Part shown: positions 19,190-28,296 of the stretch, piece after piece
How positions within the stretch are numbered: position 1 is the stretch's first letter
How the letters are laid out: every line of letters begins with the position of its first letter
From: Treponema putidum
GTDB taxonomy: Bacteria > Spirochaetota > Spirochaetia > Treponematales > Treponemataceae
Length of the DNA stretch: 64,000 bases
Assembly: GCF_000755145.1 (NCBI RefSeq)
Contig: NZ_CP009228.1
Location: 2,217,694 to 2,281,693 of the forward strand
Reading direction: 5' to 3'
The notes under the pieces: generated by a model
Database searches by the model: none
Told to the model about the DNA's origin: nothing
What the model saw: the letters and a program-made list of their open reading frames with translations, nothing else
Made by a program: the position numbers and the translations under genes

Positions 19190-21048
19190 TTGTACCGATG
19201 AAAAAAGTAACTCTTTTAGTTTTAAAAAAAGAGCAGCGTCATGCCTTAAAAGATTTAAGAAAATTAGGGCTTTTACATATTGAAGACCGTCCTGCAAACG
19301 GTACCTTGATAAACGAGCTACGATCCGAGAAAAACGACATAACTCTTGCTATAAGCCTTTTAACGGAATATCTTCCCAAAAAAGAGAAAAAAGGAATAAC
19401 GCCTCCCTCTCTTTTAAGCGAAGAAGATACTCTTACCTTTGTAGATTCCGTTTTGTCCTTGACTGCTTCTTATAAGAGTAACATGGAAGAATCTGCAAGG
19501 CTTTCAGGTGATATAGCATCTTATGCCGAGTGGGGAGAAATAAATACTGCCGATTTTAATTTTTTGGAAGAAAAAGGTATCTATCTTTTTCCTGCAACTA
19601 CCTCAGTAAAAACTTATTCTTCCCTTTCCGAAGATATTAAAACTATTTTACTGGGGAAGGGGAAAACGGGGGTAAGGTTTTTAATCTGGAGTGAAACAAA
19701 TGCTCTTCCGGTTGACTTGCCTCAGGATATTATTCCTTTAAAATTGCCTGAAACTTCCGTTAAGGCCTTAAAAGAAAAACTTAAGAGTTTAACGGCTAAG
19801 ATTTCTTCTTATAAGAAAGAAATGACGAAGATGTCTGCCTACTTAAACTCTCTCCATGTCTTGGATGAGATTGTAAGCAAAAAACTTCAATTTGAGATTG
19901 TGCATGATGGTATGCAGACAATAGATTTCGGAAATCAAGATGATGATGAGAGGGTTCAATTGGTTTGGCTCACAGGTTATATTCCATGCGAAGATGAGTC
20001 AAAGCTTTCTTCCCTCGTAAGGGAAAAATCTTGGGCCTATATTTCTCAAACTCCCGAAGAAGATGACCCTGTTCCGACAAAGATAAAGCGTAATAAACTT
20101 GTAAATCTTATTTCTCCGCTAATCGACTTTTTAGGGACTGTTCCCGGTTATACGGAGCCTGATATATCTCTTTGGTTTTTGATCTTTTTTGGAATTTTCT
20201 TTGCAATGATTTTTGGAGATGCGGGCTACGGTGCGGTTTTGTTCTTAATTTCAATTGTTTTGATCTTAAAAGCAAAAGCAAAAAAACAAAAAGTGCCTAC
20301 AGCCTTTTATATGTTCGGTTATTTAGGTTTAATGACCGTTATCTGGGGTACTCTGGTTTGTAACTGGTTCGGTATGCCTACCGGAATTTTACCGTCTTTT
20401 CTTAAAAACTTAGCTGTTCCTGCGATTGCAAACTTTACGCCTGAGGATATACGCAATCAAAACCAGATTCTGCTCTGTTTTACACTAGGCTTGACCCAGC
20501 TGATGATAGCCCATCTCGTGAGCTTATTTAGGAATATCAAATCCCCTAAATTCCTTGCCGATCTGGGCTCAATTTCGATGCTTGGCGGAATGTATTTTGT
20601 TGTTTTAAATCTTGTTGTAGATTCGCAAAAGTATGCAATCAATAATACAATATTGCTTGCCATAGGGCTGGGTTTTGCCTTAAACTTTATTTTTGCAAAC
20701 TATTCTACAGGAATAGGACAGGCCATTGTTGAAAGTTTAAAGAATATAATAAATATGTTTTTGGGCGTAGTAAACGTATTTGCAGATATTATGAGCTACA
20801 TAAGACTTTGGGCTGTAGGTCTTGCAGGAGGCGCTATAAGTGCAACCGTAAATGAGATGGCAGGCCCTGCATTAGGAGGCATAATAATCTTTGCAGGTGT
20901 TTTACTTTTATTGTTCGGACACGGCCTTAACTATATTATGAACGTGCTTTCCGTTATAGTCCACGGTGTTCGGTTGAATACCTTGGAATTCTCTAATCAT
21001 GTAGGCTTGACTTGGTCGGGCTTTAAATATGAACCCTTTAATGAATAA
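19186..21048 (+). CDS. atpI: V-type ATP synthase/ATPase subunit I (membrane stator)
   Basis: The 620-residue protein has a charged, coiled-coil-prone N-terminal half (about 1-300) and a C-terminal half with around seven membrane segments. It includes FGDAGYGAV and the conserved [20 protein letters not shown] with the arginine needed for ion translocation. It forms the ion half-channels beside the K-ring. It starts four bases inside atpD and is followed 15 bases later by atpK. Confidence 0.95.
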   Translation: MIVPMKKVTLLVLKKEQRHALKDLRKLGLLHIEDRPANGTLINELRSEKNDITLAISLLTEYLPKKEKKGITPPSLLSEEDTLTFVDSVLSLTASYKSNMEESARLSGDIASYAEWGEINTADFNFLEEKGIYLFPATTSVKTYSSLSEDIKTILLGKGKTGVRFLIWSETNALPVDLPQDIIPLKLPETSVKALKEKLKSLTAKISSYKKEMTKMSAYLNSLHVLDEIVSKKLQFEIVHDGMQTIDFGNQDDDERVQLVWLTGYIPCEDESKLSSLVREKSWAYISQTPEEDDPVPTKIKRNKLVNLISPLIDFLGTVPGYTEPDISLWFLIFFGIFFAMIFGDAGYGAVLFLISIVLILKAKAKKQKVPTAFYMFGYLGLMTVIWGTLVCNWFGMPTGILPSFLKNLAVPAIANFTPEDIRNQNQILLCFTLGLTQLMIAHLVSLFRNIKSPKFLADLGSISMLGGMYFVVLNLVVDSQKYAINNTILLAIGLGFALNFIFANYSTGIGQAIVESLKNIINMFLGVVNVFADIMSYIRLWAVGLAGGAISATVNEMAGPALGGIIIFAGVLLLLFGHGLNYIMNVLSVIVHGVRLNTLEFSNHVGLTWSGFKYEPFNE

Positions 21049-21063
21049 ATTTGGAGGAAGGAT

Positions 21064-21486
21064 ATGACTTTTGGTTTTTTTGGTGCTGCTGCTGCGTTGG
21101 GTATTTCAGCTATCGGTTCTGCAATCGGTCTTGCCATTGCAGGTCAGTCAACAATAGGTGCATGGAAACGATGTTATTTAAATAACAAGCCCGCTCCCTT
21201 TAGTTTGGTTGCTTTTGCAGGTGCTCCTCTTACGCAGACTCTCTACGGTTTCTTGCTTATGAATAGGATGCTCACCTCATCTCAGAGCGATTGGTTTTTA
21301 TTGGGCTTAGGCCTTGTTTGCGGTGTTTCTATTGCAGCATCTGCTATTGCTCAAGGTAAGGCTTCAGCTTCAGGTTCAGATGCCATGGCTGAAACTGGAA
21401 AAGGCTTTGTACAGTACATTACCATAGTAGGTCTTTGCGAAACCGTTGCTCTTTTCGTAATGGTTTTCGGCATGATGAAGTGCTAA
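21064..21486 (+). CDS. atpK: V-type ATP synthase/ATPase subunit K (proteolipid ring)
   Basis: The 140-residue membrane protein has four hydrophobic helices in two homologous hairpins (the first around AAAALGISAIGSAIGLAIAG, the second around SIAASAIAQGKASAS). Glu in the last helix (VGLCETVALF) is the likely ion-binding carboxylate. GGAGG precedes the ATG. The last codons (GMMKC stop) are imperfectly duplicated just downstream at 21503-21521. Subunits E, C, F and G are not encoded next to this cluster in the window. Confidence 0.93.
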   Translation: MTFGFFGAAAALGISAIGSAIGLAIAGQSTIGAWKRCYLNNKPAPFSLVAFAGAPLTQTLYGFLLMNRMLTSSQSDWFLLGLGLVCGVSIAASAIAQGKASASGSDAMAETGKGFVQYITIVGLCETVALFVMVFGMMKC

Positions 21487-21541
21487 AGCTTGCACACTAT
21501 GCCGGCATGATGAAATGCTAGGCTTAACCGGTTTTATGCAC

Positions 21542-21562
21542 GGTTTTAGCCGGGCTAAAACC
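21542..21562 (+). other. Hairpin downstream of atpK
   Basis: GGTTTTAGCC and GGCTAAAACC form an almost loopless palindrome. No T-run follows, so it may be a processing signal, a weak terminator or a cruciform. The ribosomal-protein promoter starts 7 bases later. Confidence 0.5.
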
Positions 21563-21568
21563 CTGGTA

Positions 21569-21597
21569 TTGACTAAGATAGTATTTTTTGCTATTCT
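21569..21597 (+). promoter_or_regulatory. Predicted promoter of the rpsF-ssb-rpsR-rplI operon
   Basis: TTGACT and TATTCT are separated by 17 bases. The leader of about 50 bases contains GC-rich dyads before the AGGAGGG ribosome-binding site of rpsF. Confidence 0.7.
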
Positions 21598-21655
21598 ATA
21601 AAAACTCCGGCTCGCAGAAAATGCGGGCCTCAGAAATGTGTCCATAGGAGGGAAC

Positions 21656-21937
21656 ATGAGAAACTATGAACTTATGACGGTTTTTCCGGTTGAAGAAGAT
21701 CTTTATAAACCGGGAATAGATGCTCTACATTCAATTCTGGCGGATTTCGGTGTTCAGATCAAGTCTGAAGAGCCTTTCGGCGATCGGGATTTAGCTTATG
21801 AAATCAAAAAGAAGACAAAGGGACGTTATGTGCTTTTCAACATCGAAGCAGATCCTGCAAAGATGATTGAATTGGACAAGCGTTTTAAGCTGATTACTCA
21901 GATGTTGACATATCTTTTTGTTCGTTTAGAGGACTAA
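21656..21937 (+). CDS. rpsF: 30S ribosomal protein S6
   Basis: The 93-residue protein begins MRNYELMTVFPVEED, the canonical S6 start, and carries the FGDRDLAYEIKKKTKGRY segment. S6 binds S18 and 16S rRNA. AGGAGGG lies 4-9 bases upstream of this ATG; an upstream in-frame GTG is not favoured. The order rpsF-ssb-rpsR-rplI is the standard bacterial arrangement. Confidence 0.96.
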   Translation: MRNYELMTVFPVEEDLYKPGIDALHSILADFGVQIKSEEPFGDRDLAYEIKKKTKGRYVLFNIEADPAKMIELDKRFKLITQMLTYLFVRLED

Positions 21938-21949
21938 AAAGGAGACTTT

Positions 21950-22456
21950 ATGGCAGATATAAATCATGTAGTATTGGTTGGCCGCTTGACTCGAGATGCT
22001 GAGCTTAAATATACGTCTTCCGGTATTGCGGTTTGTAATTTTGCCGTAGCGGTCAATAGAAGACGGAAAACAGGCGATGACTGGAGCGAAGAAGCAAGTT
22101 TTTTTGACGTGGTTCTTTGGGGCCGGCAGGGTGAAGCCCTAAATCAGTATCTTGTAAAAGGTAAACAAGTTGCTATTGACGGTGAACTTAGACAAAACCG
22201 TTGGGAGCAAGACGGGCAAACCAGAAGCAAGGTGGAAATTGTAGCTAACAATATTCAGCTTGTCGGAGGCTCGGCAGGTCAGAGCGGACAATCGCAGTCC
22301 GCACCTCAGCGCCAGGGATCATATCAGGGCAGCGGAAATAATCCGTATAATGATGGAAGTCAGAGGCCTTCTGCTTATCAAAAAAGACAAGAACCTTCCT
22401 ATGACGATTATCAGCCGGATATGGGAAATTCAGATTTGGATAATATTCCATTTTAA
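21950..22456 (+). CDS. ssb: Single-stranded DNA-binding protein
   Basis: The 168-residue protein has an N-terminal OB fold (about 1-105; NHVVLVGRLTRDAELKYT, FFDVVLWGRQGEAL). A low-complexity Gln/Ser/Gly linker follows, ending in the acidic tip DLDNIPF that recruits repair and replication partners. It binds ssDNA as a tetramer. It sits between rpsF and rpsR with short gaps (12 and 10 bases), so it is co-expressed with ribosomal proteins. Confidence 0.97.
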   Translation: MADINHVVLVGRLTRDAELKYTSSGIAVCNFAVAVNRRRKTGDDWSEEASFFDVVLWGRQGEALNQYLVKGKQVAIDGELRQNRWEQDGQTRSKVEIVANNIQLVGGSAGQSGQSQSAPQRQGSYQGSGNNPYNDGSQRPSAYQKRQEPSYDDYQPDMGNSDLDNIPF

Positions 22457-22466
22457 GGAGATTTAA

Positions 22467-22766
22467 ATGTCGGATGAAACAATGAATGATGTAGACATGG
22501 AAGTTAACATGCAGGATAATATTCGCGAAGGCGAAGACAAAAGAAAAGGCAGGGCTTTTTACCGAAAAAAAGTTTGCCGTTTTTGTACGCAAAAGTTAAA
22601 GATCGATTATAAAGAACCGGATGCCTTACGCCGCTTTATAACCGAGAGAGGTAAGATTCTTCCCAGAAGGATTACCGGAACTTGTGCAAAACACCAGCGA
22701 AAACTTGCCGTTGAAATTAAGCGTGCAAGAGCTGTTGCCTTGCTTCCTTTTGTTATGAACGAATAG
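22467..22766 (+). CDS. rpsR: 30S ribosomal protein S18
   Basis: The 99-residue protein has a charged N-terminal extension of about 28 residues, then the S18 core: [27 protein letters not shown] and [24 protein letters not shown] plus later cysteine gives a Cys set seen in some zinc-binding S18 variants. GGAG precedes the ATG. A long hairpin and an attenuator-like structure separate it from rplI. Confidence 0.96.
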   Translation: MSDETMNDVDMEVNMQDNIREGEDKRKGRAFYRKKVCRFCTQKLKIDYKEPDALRRFITERGKILPRRITGTCAKHQRKLAVEIKRARAVALLPFVMNE

Positions 22767-22767
22767 A

Positions 22768-22829
22768 ATTTTAATGTAAGCAGCTGTCTAAAACTTTATT
22801 GCTTTAGAGCGATTGCTTACATTAAAAAT
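22768..22829 (+). promoter_or_regulatory. Long hairpin between rpsR and rplI
   Basis: ATTTTAATGTAAGCA pairs with TGCTTACATTAAAAAT, with a second inner stem TCTAAA/TTTAGA. It lies directly after the rpsR stop. It could protect the 3' end of the upstream mRNA, be a processing site, or alternate with the hairpin at 22846. Confidence 0.6.
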
Positions 22830-22845
22830 TAGCCTATGTTAAAAA

Positions 22846-22883
22846 GCCCTTTCCGACTCCCGGAATTGGGCGGATATTTTTTT
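22846..22883 (+). terminator. rplI: Terminator-like hairpin abutting the rplI ribosome-binding site (candidate attenuator)
   Basis: GCCC-TTCCG / CGGAA-GGGC stem with a 5-base loop, followed by GGATA and seven T residues. The T-run touches AGGAG at 22884-22888, 8 bases before the rplI ATG. As a full terminator it would silence rplI, so partial or regulated termination is likely. Confidence 0.65.
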
Positions 22884-22895
22884 AGGAGCTTGTAT

Positions 22896-23504
22896 ATGAA
22901 AGTAATTTTAAATGAAGATGTTAAATATCTTGGAGAAGAAGGAGATATTAAAAACGTAGCTAAGGGCTATGCCAGAAACTATCTTTTCCCAAGAAACTTA
23001 GCTGTTCCTTGTAATGAGTTTACTCTGGCTCATTTTGAATCACGCAAAGAAGAAATTGAAGCTAAAAAGGCTGCAAAACGCCAAGATGCAACAGGGCTTA
23101 AAGAAAAACTTGAAGCTCTTTCAATTAAGGTTATTATGCCTGCGGGGCCTAACGGAAAACTCTACGGTGCCGTTACAACCCAAACTCTTTTTGATGAGCT
23201 TCAAAAACTTGATTTCGATATTGAAAGAAAGCGCATCGAAATTCCGGGCCAAACCGTTAAGAGTACAGGTGTGCATAAGGCCCTTATAAAGCTTTATGAA
23301 AACACCTCGGCAGAGATATCTTTTACGGTAGAAGCTCAAATTGCCGAAGAAAAACCTGCTAAGGTTTCAGATCGAAAAGGGCGTAAGCCTCGCCGGGAAG
23401 AGGAAGTTTCAGCTGAGGATGATTCAACTGAAGTTTCCGGAGAACCCGCTGTATCCGATAGCCCTATTTCGGAAGAAGGCCAAGTTTCGGAATCGGAGAA
23501 CTAA
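22896..23504 (+). CDS. rplI: 50S ribosomal protein L9 with C-terminal extension
   Basis: The 202-residue protein begins MKVILNEDVKYLGEEGDI and contains VAKGYARNYLFPRNLA, diagnostic of L9. The core ends near residue 150. A further 50 residues are rich in Lys/Arg and then Glu/Ser (KVSDRKGRKPRREEE onward), an acidic tail not present in most L9 proteins. The start is the ATG preceded by AGGAG; a longer in-frame reading would translate the upstream hairpin. Confidence 0.96.
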   Translation: MKVILNEDVKYLGEEGDIKNVAKGYARNYLFPRNLAVPCNEFTLAHFESRKEEIEAKKAAKRQDATGLKEKLEALSIKVIMPAGPNGKLYGAVTTQTLFDELQKLDFDIERKRIEIPGQTVKSTGVHKALIKLYENTSAEISFTVEAQIAEEKPAKVSDRKGRKPRREEEVSAEDDSTEVSGEPAVSDSPISEEGQVSESEN

Positions 23505-23513
23505 CAGTTTATA

Positions 23514-23539
23514 AATATGCGGATAAATATCCGCATATT
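23514..23539 (+). terminator. Terminator after rplI
   Basis: AATATGCGGATA and TATCCGCATATT form a 12-bp stem with a two-base spacer, followed by TTCTTT. It ends the ribosomal-protein operon. Confidence 0.7.
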
Positions 23540-23564
23540 TTCTTTAAATTTCAAATTAAAACTT

Positions 23565-23927
23565 ATGGATAGTAAAGATATAAAGCCTTATACCCAATAT
23601 AAACGTTTTACTATTCGCTTTTTAGACCGCTCGATAAGATTTTTGAGTGCCTCTGTTTTTATTTTTATTCTTTTTTATGTTTTAAGCAGTTCTCAAGATT
23701 TTTTGGATTCCAGCTTGTTTTTGATTTTAAACGTATTAATGAATCTTTGTGTATTGCTTATAATTTTTACATTTGCATCAATTGTATTTAAAGCTTATTT
23801 TATAATCCGCTATAAAGAAACGAAATATATTTTAAAATTTATAATCGATATTTTTTTATGTTTTTTATCGATAATTTTAGCAGTTATTTTTTCATTTCTT
23901 GTGGTGGTTGCTCAAGGAAATGCATAA
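23565..23927 (+). CDS. Hypothetical membrane protein
   Basis: The 120-residue protein has three hydrophobic segments (about residues 28-46, 50-75 and 92-117) and very high Phe/Ile/Leu content. I chose the ATG at 23565 because an upstream in-frame ATG lies inside the rplI terminator. No strong ribosome-binding site is visible. It is followed by a bidirectional terminator shared with convergent clpX. No family recognised. Confidence 0.5.
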   Translation: MDSKDIKPYTQYKRFTIRFLDRSIRFLSASVFIFILFYVLSSSQDFLDSSLFLILNVLMNLCVLLIIFTFASIVFKAYFIIRYKETKYILKFIIDIFLCFLSIILAVIFSFLVVVAQGNA

Positions 23928-24012
23928 AAAAGGCTGCCTAAAGCCGCTTTAAAGCGCTAAAGCCGCTCTAAAAAGCTAAAGTTTTGCTCTCTGTGCTAAG
24001 CCAGCCCTTTTT
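23926..24012. terminator. Bidirectional terminator between a membrane-protein gene and clpX
   Basis: The outer arms AAAAAGGCTG and CAGCCCTTTTT carry A- and T-runs suitable for both strands. Internal dyads around GCTTTAAAGC add further structure. Confidence 0.6.
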
Positions 24013-24034
24013 ATTGAATTAGGATTTTTAAAAC

Positions 24035-25282
24035 TTATGCAGTTTTTCCGTCTAACAATCTTATTTTAGGTTTAAATGTAGTACTTCCGACCATTTTTTT
24101 ATTTACAATAAGTTCCTTTTTACCCTTTAATGAAGGAGCTTCAAACATTGCATCCAGCATAAGCTTTTCTACAATTGAACGCAAGCCCCTGGCTCCCGTG
24201 TTTTGGTCTATCGCCTGCTGAGCTATAGCTGTAATTGCATCTTCTTCAAAGTGTAAGTCTACATTATCAAGCCTAAAGGTTGCCTGAAATTGTTTTATTA
24301 TAGCATTTTTAGGTTCAATCAAGATACGGGTTAAATCTTCTTTTGTAAGCTCATTTAAGGCTACCTTTATAGGAATCCGTCCTATCAATTCCGGGATAAG
24401 ACCGAACTTTACCAAATCATCGGGCGAAACCTGATCATACAACTCGGTAAGATTTTTTTCATTCAGTTTTTTTACTTCGGCACCAAAACCTATCGGTTTT
24501 GTAGAGATACGGGCTTCTACTATTTTATCCAATCCTACAAAGGCTCCGCCGCAAATGAAGAGTATATTTGTTGTATCTATTTTAAGCATATCCTGATTAG
24601 GATGCTTTCTGCCGCCCTGAGGAGGAACGGAAGCCGTAGTACCCTCAATTATTTTGAGTAAGGCCTGTTGTACTCCTTCACCTGATACGTCACGGGTAAT
24701 TGAAACATTTTCGCTCTTTCTGGAAATTTTATCTATTTCATCAATAAAAATAATACCTCTTTCGGCTTCTTTTATATCCCCGTTTGCATTTTGAATAAGT
24801 TTAAGCAAGATATTTTCGACATCCTCTCCTACATATCCTGCTTCAGTTAAAGTCGTTGCATCGGCTATGGCAAAGGGAACCTCCATTTTTTGTGCAAGGG
24901 TTCTTGCTAAAAGAGTCTTACCCGATCCCGTAGGGCCTAATAAAAGAACATTTGATTTTTCTATAACTATATCATCTTTTAAAGGAGGATTCATTATTCG
25001 TTTATAATGATTATAAACGGCTACAGATAATACCCTCTTTGCTTGCTCTTGGCCGATTACATATTCATCAAGATACTCTTTTAGTTCTTGAGGCGTAGGG
25101 ATAGGTCCGGATCTTTCTACAGGGCGTACCGTCCGATATGATTTTATGTAACTTTCACAAAGATCAACACATCTGTCGCAGATACATACCCCCGCAGGTC
25201 CCGGCACTATAAACCTGTCTTTACTTTCCGGCTTATTGCAAAACGAGCATATTAAAGCCCCGTCCATCCTATTTCTAGCCAT
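24035..25282 (-). CDS. clpX: ATP-dependent Clp protease ATP-binding subunit ClpX
   Basis: The 415-residue AAA+ unfoldase has an N-terminal C4 zinc finger (CSFCNK and CICDRC), Walker [10 protein letters not shown] near residue 115, Walker [11 protein letters not shown], the pore-loop GYVGEDVE and the C-terminal sensor [10 protein letters not shown]. It unfolds substrates and feeds them to ClpP. Its start overlaps the end of clpP by 8 bases, so they are co-translated. Confidence 0.97.
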   Translation of the reverse strand: MARNRMDGALICSFCNKPESKDRFIVPGPAGVCICDRCVDLCESYIKSYRTVRPVERSGPIPTPQELKEYLDEYVIGQEQAKRVLSVAVYNHYKRIMNPPLKDDIVIEKSNVLLLGPTGSGKTLLARTLAQKMEVPFAIADATTLTEAGYVGEDVENILLKLIQNANGDIKEAERGIIFIDEIDKISRKSENVSITRDVSGEGVQQALLKIIEGTTASVPPQGGRKHPNQDMLKIDTTNILFICGGAFVGLDKIVEARISTKPIGFGAEVKKLNEKNLTELYDQVSPDDLVKFGLIPELIGRIPIKVALNELTKEDLTRILIEPKNAIIKQFQATFRLDNVDLHFEEDAITAIAQQAIDQNTGARGLRSIVEKLMLDAMFEAPSLKGKKELIVNKKMVGSTTFKPKIRLLDGKTA

Positions 25283-25868
25283 CTTTTCTCCTATTCATAA
25301 CGGTATCTATAATGCCATAGGCTAAGGCTTCCTCTGCCGACATAAAGAAGTCTCTTTCCATATCGGCTGCTACCTGTTTTTCCGTTTTGCCGGTATTTTC
25401 TGCAAAATATTTAATGGTAAGTTTTTTTAATCTTACTATTTCTTTGGCTTGGATATTGATATCTACGGCTTGGCCTTGAACTCCTCCCCATGGTTGATGA
25501 ATCATAACACGGGATGAGGGCAGGGCATAGCGCTTATTTTTTGCGCCTCCCGCCAAAAGAACAGCTCCCATACTGGCGCATTGGCCCAAACAAATTGTTT
25601 GTACATCGGGACGAATATGCTGCATAGTATCGTAAATTGCAAGGCCGGCAGTTACGGAACCTCCGGGACTGTTTATATAGAGGCTGATATCCTTATCGGG
25701 ATTTTGTGCCTCTAAAAATAAAAGCTGGGCTACAACCAAATCAGCCGACATATCGTTTATTTCTCCGTCTACAAAGATAATTCTATCCTTTAAAAGACGG
25801 GAGAAAATATCATAACTGCGTTCTCCGTTTCCGGTTTGTTCAATTACATAAGGTACAAGTGTACTCAT
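25275..25868 (-). CDS. clpP: ATP-dependent Clp protease proteolytic subunit
   Basis: The 197-residue serine peptidase has the nucleophile in [11 protein letters not shown] and the catalytic His in [10 protein letters not shown], and ends near the usual length. [17 protein letters not shown] is the conserved central region. It assembles as a double heptamer and partners with ClpX downstream. It follows trigger factor by 24 bases in the usual tig-clpP-clpX order. Confidence 0.97.
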   Translation of the reverse strand: MSTLVPYVIEQTGNGERSYDIFSRLLKDRIIFVDGEINDMSADLVVAQLLFLEAQNPDKDISLYINSPGGSVTAGLAIYDTMQHIRPDVQTICLGQCASMGAVLLAGGAKNKRYALPSSRVMIHQPWGGVQGQAVDINIQAKEIVRLKKLTIKYFAENTGKTEKQVAADMERDFFMSAEEALAYGIIDTVMNRRKDG

Positions 25869-25892
25869 TTTTTTTCCTTAAAACAGCAAGAT

Positions 25893-27248
25893 TTAATCTT
25901 TTAAAAGTTCTTCAAAGGTAATTTTTTTACCTTTTTTGATTGTCGATTTTTCATAAAGAGCTTTAAAAAGTTTTTCTTCTTTTAGGCCTTCACTTAAATA
26001 TTCTTTTTCACGGGGATTTGCATAATATTTTTTCAGCTCATCAACAGCGATATCCATTCTTTCAGATAAACGGGAATACTCGGCTTCAATCTCGTCATCG
26101 CTTACTTCAATATTTTTTTCTTTAAGAAGGGTTTCAATTAAAACTCTTTCTTTTAAGTTCTTTTCGGAATCCTCCCGCCAGCTTTCCATAAGAGCTGCTT
26201 TTGATTGCGGCCCCTTACCGAGCATTTTTTCAAGTTCTTCAGGAGTGGTTCTAAATTGATTAGCCATCATCATCCATCTGGATTCAAGTTCTGCTTTTAT
26301 CATGGATTCGGGAAGATCTATCGTATGCTCCTTAACCATTTGTTCCATTAAAGCATTTTTTTGTAAAGATTCTATTTTTTCTTCCATGCTTATTTCAAAC
26401 TTTTTCTTGATATCGGCCTTTAGTTCATCTAAGTTCTTATATTTTTCATTTATGTCTTGAGCAAAATCATCATCAATGGCCGGTAAATCTTTGTATTTAA
26501 GAGCGGTAAGAGTTACCTTTATTTTTTTTGTTTTTCCTGCAAGTTCTTTGTTTGAATCGTCTTCCGGGAATGTTTTAGTGATTTCTTTAGATTCACCTTT
26601 TTTCATGCCTATTATATCATCATCAATTTTATAGATATTTAGGCCAGAACCTATTGTAAACACAAAGTCTTGCCTTTCAGTACCGGATATGGTTTTCCCT
26701 TCATCATCAATTTCACAATAGTCAATTGTTGCAATATGATTTTTTTCGGCTAAAGCCCCTTCTTTGCAAGCTGTAACAAGGGCATTCCGCTCTTGAAGTC
26801 TTTCCAGTTCTTTTTTTATGTCGTCATCGGAAACGCTTGCTTCGGGCACTTCAATAGTAAAGCCTTCCGTCTTTTTAATTTCTACCTTGGGGAAGACATC
26901 ATAGTGGACTGTAAAGGAAAAGTCTTCTTCAACTTTTAATTCCGGTTTTTCGTTAAGTTCGGGGTAGGAGTAGGGGAGAGGTCTTTCATATTCGTTTAAA
27001 GATTCAAAAATTTCTTTTAAAGAATCTTCGATTAGTTCTCCTGCAAGGTCACCTCTAATGGCATCACCGTATTTTGTTTCAAGTACGGATATGGGAACTT
27101 TTCCTTTTCTAAATCCCGGTATTTGAAGCTCTTTTGAATATTTGTTGAGCAATTTTTTATAGCTTTCTTGAACTTCAGTCTTTTTGATTTTTACTGAAAG
27201 TTCCGCATGTGATTTTTCTTTAAGAGTTACGTTTTTTTCGTAGTCCAT
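25893..27248 (-). CDS. tig: Trigger factor (ribosome-associated chaperone)
   Basis: The 451-residue protein has the N-terminal ribosome-binding domain with the GFRKGKVP signature near residue 43, a middle FKBP-type PPIase domain (about 155-240, including GMKKGESKEI) and a helical C-terminal chaperone arm. I chose the ATG preceded by AAGGAAGG; a longer in-frame start lies in the tRNA terminator. On this strand it lies just after tRNA-Leu, tRNA-Gly and a terminator. No obvious separate promoter is seen, so read-through may contribute. Confidence 0.95.
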   Translation of the reverse strand: MDYEKNVTLKEKSHAELSVKIKKTEVQESYKKLLNKYSKELQIPGFRKGKVPISVLETKYGDAIRGDLAGELIEDSLKEIFESLNEYERPLPYSYPELNEKPELKVEEDFSFTVHYDVFPKVEIKKTEGFTIEVPEASVSDDDIKKELERLQERNALVTACKEGALAEKNHIATIDYCEIDDEGKTISGTERQDFVFTIGSGLNIYKIDDDIIGMKKGESKEITKTFPEDDSNKELAGKTKKIKVTLTALKYKDLPAIDDDFAQDINEKYKNLDELKADIKKKFEISMEEKIESLQKNALMEQMVKEHTIDLPESMIKAELESRWMMMANQFRTTPEELEKMLGKGPQSKAALMESWREDSEKNLKERVLIETLLKEKNIEVSDDEIEAEYSRLSERMDIAVDELKKYYANPREKEYLSEGLKEEKLFKALYEKSTIKKGKKITFEELLKD

Positions 27249-27295
27249 TTTTCCTTCCTTAGAGTTGATTTTAAGACTGCCCTTTGTAAAGGGGT

Positions 27296-27328
27296 AAAAA
27301 AAAAGCGATCCGTTCACCGAATCGCTTT
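27296..27328 (-). terminator. Intrinsic terminator after the tRNA-Leu/tRNA-Gly pair
   Basis: Read on the minus strand, AAAGCGAT and ATCGCTTT form the stem and are followed by nine T residues. It lies between tRNA-Gly and tig. Confidence 0.8.
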
Positions 27329-27331
27329 AGA

Positions 27332-27403
27332 AGCGGGAAACGAGGATTGAACTCGCGACATCCACCTTGGCAAGGTGGCGCTCTACCACTGAGCTATTCC
27401 CGC
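27332..27403 (-). tRNA. tRNA-Gly (anticodon GCC)
   Basis: The 72-base cloverleaf has a 7-bp acceptor GCGGGAA/TTCCCGC, D-arm with AGCTCAGTGGTAGAGC, anticodon stem CCACC around TTGCCAA and TPsiC arm GAGTTCAATCCTC. CCA is not encoded. It is the second tRNA of a minus-strand pair. Confidence 0.97.
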
Positions 27404-27435
27404 AATTCTACTCCACTTTTTGTTTTGTGGAATTG

Positions 27436-27515
27436 TGCGAGAGGAGGGACTTGAACCCTCACGCCGAAGCACTAGATCCTAAGTCTAGCGTGTCTGCCAA
27501 TTCCACCACTCTCGC
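27436..27515 (-). tRNA. tRNA-Leu (anticodon TAG)
   Basis: An 80-base class II tRNA: acceptor GCGAGAG/CTCTCGC, anticodon loop with TAG between CTAGA and TCTAG arms, a short variable arm GCTTCGGC and GGTTCAAGTCC. CCA is not encoded. A near-consensus promoter lies upstream. Confidence 0.97.
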
Positions 27516-27533
27516 TTAACAGTGAGCGTGTGT

Positions 27534-27562
27534 ATAATATACATAAACCCAAAAAATGTCAA
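27534..27562 (-). promoter_or_regulatory. Promoter of the tRNA-Leu/tRNA-Gly unit
   Basis: On the minus strand TTGACA and TATTAT are separated by 17 bases, about 18 bases before the mature tRNA-Leu 5' end. Confidence 0.8.
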
Positions 27563-27668
27563 GTATTGCAATGTTATGAGTAAGTCATCTAAAATGTCTT
27601 GCTCATGGGGAGGAGTATATTCTTTTTTTTATTTTTGTCAATAGTTTGAGCTAAAAATCTCAAAATAA

Positions 27669-27697
27669 TTGACAATTCTTATAAAAATGGCTATCAT
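27669..27697 (+). promoter_or_regulatory. Promoter of the MarR-family regulator
   Basis: TTGACA and TATCAT are separated by 17 bases. The leader is about 40 bases and ends with GGGAG before the ATG at 27745. Confidence 0.7.
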
Positions 27698-27744
27698 CTA
27701 AAGGTGTGTCGCTAAATTTTAAGTAGACTGTTTGGGAGTTTTAA

Positions 27745-28293
27745 ATGTTGAATGATATTTATAAAAATGAAATAATTAATGCATGGGTAGAAGACAATGA
27801 GCCTGTAGATTTGATTGAAAAAAGGTATAAAAATATAAGCAATATTGTTGATGGCATGTACGATTTTGTATTATCATTTTCTTATTATTATACTATAAGG
27901 AGAGATTATGGTACGGGTAAGAAATATACGATGATTGAAATGCATATTTTGACCGATATTTATGATAATGAAAATATAACGGTTTCAGCTTTGGCAAAAA
28001 AATGGAATAGAACATCAAGTGCAATTTCTCAAATTGTACATAGGCTTATAAAATGGGGCTTGGTTTATAAGAAGGTGAACGAAGCTGACGGCAAAGTCTT
28101 TTTTTTGCACACTACGGAAAAAGCAAAAGAAACGGTTTTAAAGCATAAAGCTTATGACAATAAAGACAATATAAAGACAAGGAAAAAACTTCTTGAAACT
28201 TTTACTGTTGACGAGATGGTAGCTTTTGATAAAATTTTGAAAGCTTATACCGACATCCTCGAAAAAAATAACCGAAAAAATGAATCTTTATAA
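27745..28293 (+). CDS. MarR-family transcriptional regulator
   Basis: The 182-residue protein has a winged helix-turn-helix in the middle: ITVSALAKKWNRTSSAISQIVHRL is the recognition region and LVYKKVNEADGKVFFLHTT the wing. The flanking helices would form the dimer interface. Such proteins usually repress transporter or catabolic genes in response to small ligands. It converges on the permease-cystalysin operon, whose promoter region carries AGTTAAT repeats, so that operon is a plausible target (inference). GGGAG precedes the ATG. Confidence 0.85.
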   Translation: MLNDIYKNEIINAWVEDNEPVDLIEKRYKNISNIVDGMYDFVLSFSYYYTIRRDYGTGKKYTMIEMHILTDIYDNENITVSALAKKWNRTSSAISQIVHRLIKWGLVYKKVNEADGKVFFLHTTEKAKETVLKHKAYDNKDNIKTRKKLLETFTVDEMVAFDKILKAYTDILEKNNRKNESL

Positions 28294-28296
28294 AAG

